Shown one piece after another: positions 60,760-64,000 of a stretch of 64,000 nucleotides of DNA. The stretch spans positions 11,926,775-11,990,774 of the forward strand of contig OY978529.1 of the NCBI GenBank assembly GCA_963854835.1, given 5' to 3'. The stretch is from Megamerina dolium (Eukaryota; Arthropoda; Insecta; Diptera; Megamerinidae). Made by a program: the position numbers and the translations under genes. The notes below the pieces were generated by a model. That model ran no database searches, was not told the DNA's origin, and saw only the letters and a list, made by a program, of their open reading frames with translations. Within the stretch, counting starts at the first letter, position 1; each line of letters starts with the position of its first letter.

Positions 60760-61110
60760 GAATATGTAATTTTTCGAAATCAGCTTTTTGGGGGAATTTT
60801 CGCTACAATTCTGTCATAACAGACGTGGCTATGTGGCAAGTTGCATCATCCCAGTTGAAACCACATAGAAATCTCTTTCAAGGTACTAGTTTTGAAAAGG
60901 AACTCTTTCAACATCTTTAAGTAAAAAAAAAAGTAAAACCCTTGTGCTTTGATGAAACTGCACACACCATATTGTGACACAAAGTGGTTGCACCTCCGTC
61001 TCATGGCGTATCTGCGGGTTAGAATCACTCCATACTCGAGACTTGTGTTTGTTAACCGTTGAACCGTTAACGACATAAAAATCCAGCTCCCAGCGGTTCG
61101 GCAAGTCAGC
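60760..61110 (-). mobile_element. Tc1/mariner catalytic-core remnant
   Basis: The minus strand gives HKSRVWSDSNPQIRHETEVQ and PLCVTIWC (61050-60970), then MWFQLGWCNLPHS near 60860. These match VWSDxNP, LTVWC and MWFQQDGAxCHT of Tc1/mariner transposases. Heavily degenerate. Confidence 0.55.
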
Positions 61111-61139
61111 TGTGTGTGACAGTTAAATTATTAGTTGGG

Positions 61140-62851
61140 AATAAGTTTAAATCTTTATGCACAATTGTCTGCAGTGACTATCTACTGATATTCATTTGAG
61201 CAGAAAAGCTCTCAGTCGAGGATTGACCTTCTTACGAGATTGTCCCGATCCCCCAATGGCATTTCCTTATGCTTCCTTGGAAAAAATGCTCGAAATTCAA
61301 ACGATTCAACGTGTCCAAACGATACTCACCGGAAAAATAAATTACTAACGCAATAATTTGCTGACTGCAACAATAATAAAACTCAATAATTAGAGAATTT
61401 TCCAAAACCTTTTTGTTTTATTTATATTTATATTTTAAAAAATTTATAACAAGTCGAACAAATGTGTTGATCATATCAATAAAAAAATAATAATAACAAT
61501 CTCATAACATTTTATTTGCAATTGTTGGAAAATTGCAAAGCATTGGTGAAAAGTAATTCTAAGCAATAATACAAGATAGTACATAATAGGGTATAATTTC
61601 AATTGACAAACAATAATAGAATTGATGAAATCATTTCAAATTTGCTTCAAATATATATATGTATGCATACATATGTACATATAATGAACGCTTTCAATCT
61701 AAAAATACCTAAATTTGCTTGGATGGATTATTGCCATAGTAGTGTACTATTAAGTAATAGATATATAAATACACACACACACATATTGTTTGAAACTAAA
61801 AACATATGTGTGATTTGTAGAGTTATCACCGTTGTTGGACATTTCCAGTATAAAATATAAATTTGATAAAACAAAAACCATTTTTTTTTTCATATTTTGC
61901 ATGTTTGTTTTTCTTTTTTTTTTTTTTTTAATAACGTTAGACACAAAGTTTTTTGAGTTTGCTACTTGGGAAGATCTCAGGAGGGAATGTATTTAAAATG
62001 TGTGTATATGGAAAAGTCACATTCATCTTGAAAGATGATAAATTTGAATTATTCGAAACACTAAAAATAAAATCATCGATTTACAAAAAAAAGGGACATC
62101 AGTAAAATAGAAAACAAACAAAACAAAAAACCAACGCCAAGACTAATTATTAGAAACTACATTGAAGAGTTTTAAAATTAGCCAAGCTATTGGTGTATCG
62201 CGCCTTCGATATATTTTCAGTATCGTTTATTAGAATTTATTGTTTCTCATTTACTGATTGAGCGTCGTTTTTTCTCTTTCTCTTTTTTTTTTTTTTTTTG
62301 ATTTTTTGTTTTTTTTTGTTTTATATAATTTGTGTGCGTTTCGTGTGTACATAAATTATTTAGGGGATTCACAAAGTGCCATAATATACCATATTGCCAG
62401 AGTGTTATAAAATTTTACAAAAGTTTAAAAAATCTTGTTGTTGGCTTCCATACAAAAACTACTTAGCACAATACAATTCTGTTTCTCTCTAATTGTTGTG
62501 TAGAAATAGCATAAACAATTCTGACATATGACGACTTTATGAAGCCCTGTGAATCAGCTAATCTTATTTGATTGCTTGCAAGTCTATTTTGGTTCTTATA
62601 ATAATAATAATGCAACAACAATACCTCCCTATCCAAGAGCTACATCAATTTATGATTCATTCCTTTTTTTTTTGTTTTGTTTTCGTCTGATTCGAATGAT
62701 TTCAACAATTTATAAAAGGTATACAAATTCTTGAAAACGATTTAATACTTTTTCCTTTACAATTTCAAATCTTCCAATTTGAATACATAAACATGTACAA
62801 GAAGAAATAATAAGCAAGAGATTATGTTTGAAGCCTGATTATGTGTGATGC
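61140..62851 (-). other. Probable 3' UTR and downstream region of the nesprin gene
   Basis: No coding sequence recognised. Very AT-rich with poly-T/poly-A tracts. It lies directly downstream, on the minus strand, of the Msp300 stop codon at 62854-62852, so at least its right part should be 3' UTR. The transcript end cannot be placed. Confidence 0.45.
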
Positions 62852-63098
62852 TTAGACTGGTGGTGGTCCATTTGGATACGTTAGCATTGGTTCTAAGCTA
62901 CGTCCAAAGGTGTTCGAAAACATGCAGGCATAGTCCTCACCGTGGGGCACAAGAGTGGCAACACCCAACAACAGTAACATCAGTGCTTGTATGGGTAGAG
63001 AGGCACGAGCAACTCGGCCGAGAAAGCGAGCACTTCGCGCAAGTACGGTGGTGTTGATGATATCGCCATCGACAACATTGCCATCGGATGGAGTGGTG
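62852..63098 (-). CDS. Msp300: Nesprin / Msp300 last coding exon (KASH domain), partial gene
   Basis: Outer-nuclear-membrane anchor that links SUN proteins inside the envelope to the cytoskeleton. The exon begins after a TTTTACAACAG acceptor (63099) and ends at TAA (62854-62852). It encodes about 82 residues: an acidic lead-in ([12 protein letters not shown]), then [14 protein letters not shown], the single membrane segment [12 protein letters not shown], and a short lumenal tail with [19 protein letters not shown] and the terminal NGPPPV. This is the nesprin KASH signature; klarsicht has a different membrane segment and tail. The cysteine that can cross-link to SUN is present (YAC). All upstream exons lie beyond the right edge; none was found between 63110 and 64000. 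Confidence 0.93.
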
Positions 63099-63109
63099 CT
63101 GTTGTAAAA

Positions 63110-63665
63110 AAGAAAAATAAAGTAATTTTTTTTTTTTTTGAATATTTGATTTATACAATATATACAAAATAAAAACATTTCAATTGAAAACATTTTGAGA
63201 TGACATAAAGATGTGTAAATTTCAATTTGGTTTTGACATTAAAACTGGCTCAAGTGTTGAGTTTCTCTTTTCATATAGAAAGCCTTTTTAAGAATTTGTG
63301 TAAAGGTCTTGCACAGTAGATGAGATATACATTTCTACTTTTACCCTTCTACTTAAGGGACTCTCCCCCCTCTCTCTCTCTCTCTTTCTCTCAAGAGAGG
63401 TGAAATATGTAACCGATTCCCATTTATTTTTACTTTCAACATTTTTTAAAAATATGCTTACCCCCTGATTATGGTCTCCCCGACACATAGAATTACCTGA
63501 AAATCTGCAATAAATCTCCAGAGCTGCCTATAAATCAACCCTAGCGCAGTGAACTGTATGACTTTTTTCCCACATATACATACCTACCACTTTTGTTCAC
63601 TTCTTGGATGAGCTTCTCTATAAAATTGATGATATTATCGAATCGAGAGACCCATTTTGAGCCAT
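63110..63665. other. Msp300 intron, nothing recognised
   Basis: Includes a (CT)n/(GA)n run at 63367-63402. No coding sequence supported. Confidence 0.55.
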
Positions 63666-63667
63666 AA

Positions 63668-64000
63668 ATCTCGCTGAGACCTACTGATGTTGAGGTATAT
63701 GTTACAACCAGCCGGAGTTGTTTATAGATTGAAGGACATGGCAGATCTCTATTTTAGATACCTGTCTTAGGTTATCAAAGAAAGGGCTATCTAAGGATGT
63801 TAATCGGTTGCTGGCCAAGGCCGGGTATTTGCACAAGAAATGCTCCACCGTCTCCTTAGCGGTTATGTCGTTACAGCTTCTGCAATGGTCGTTGTGCGGA
63901 ATACCCATTTTCTCTGCATGTGTACCAATGGCCCAGTGGCCTGAGCATACTGCTATTAGTTTGTGAATGACGGCCCTAGGTCTACTCAGAAGGCTCCTTG
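63668..64000 (-). mobile_element. RNase-H LINE C-terminal end
   Basis: The minus strand reads LLSRPRAVIHKLIAVCSGHW, AIGTHAEKMGIPHNDHCRSC and KETVEHFLCKYPALASNRLT up to a stop at 63702. It parallels the C-terminus of the LINE at 7061-8560 (HWLVGRHAAWLGLPAND, HHFLCRCPALARRR), so it is a related element. Continues beyond the window in the Msp300 intron. Confidence 0.8.

Noticed and set aside
60708..60920. 70-codon plus-strand frame
   Set aside because: Antisense to a decayed Tc1/mariner transposase core; no independent evidence.
63288..63488. Upstream Msp300 exon
   Set aside because: The frame runs over a (GA)n repeat and lacks nesprin-like sequence or convincing splice sites.

Overview
The window looks like nuclear DNA of a higher (brachyceran) fly. 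Genes are spliced with roughly 57-96 bp short introns, the background is AT-rich, and the intergenic space is crowded with Tc1/mariner elements, RNase-H-bearing non-LTR retrotransposons and tRNA-derived SINEs. A tephritid-like fly is plausible, but the species cannot be fixed from the sequence alone.

Four host genes are visible. (1) A PDGF/VEGF-related factor (Pvf) on the + strand, 1694-13852. Its 5' exon lies outside the window, and its cystine knot is split by a 9.2 kb transposon-filled intron. (2) A complete axonemal dynein heavy chain of the DNAH2 / inner-arm 1-beta type on the - strand, 47711-19849. I assembled 16 exons into one uninterrupted 4,490-residue frame that keeps all four AAA P-loops. 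(3) A divergent tetraspanin on the - strand, 55048-53785, in three exons. (4) The last coding exon of a nesprin/Msp300 gene on the - strand, 63098-62852, encoding the KASH domain; the rest of that giant gene lies beyond the right edge.

Region by region: 0-14 kb holds Pvf and its introns, with a pogo-like element, a Jockey-clade LINE, an RNase-H LINE, a mariner and a nested MITE. 14-20 kb is a transposon nest with a long (TA)n array and a mariner carrying a perfect 117 bp palindrome. 20-48 kb is the dynein gene; its four large introns (7, 11, 12 and 15) and intron 3 hold SINEs, an RTE-like LINE and mariner remnants, while the short introns are clean. 48-54 kb is repeats. 54-55 kb is the tetraspanin. 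55-61 kb holds a LINE, LTR-like sequence and DNA-transposon remnants. 61-63.1 kb is the AT-rich 3' region and last exon of Msp300. 63.7-64 kb is another LINE 3' end.

The most interesting non-gene system is a SINE/LINE pair. A tRNA-headed SINE family (about ten copies or fragments) ends in a block that matches the 3' end of the LINE at 7061-8560, including a (TAACC)n tail. A second set of SINE copies has the same head and body but a different 3' module. This points to LINE-dependent mobilisation with exchange of 3' tails. The tail is the same sequence as the arthropod telomere repeat (TTAGG)n, which flies are thought to have lost.
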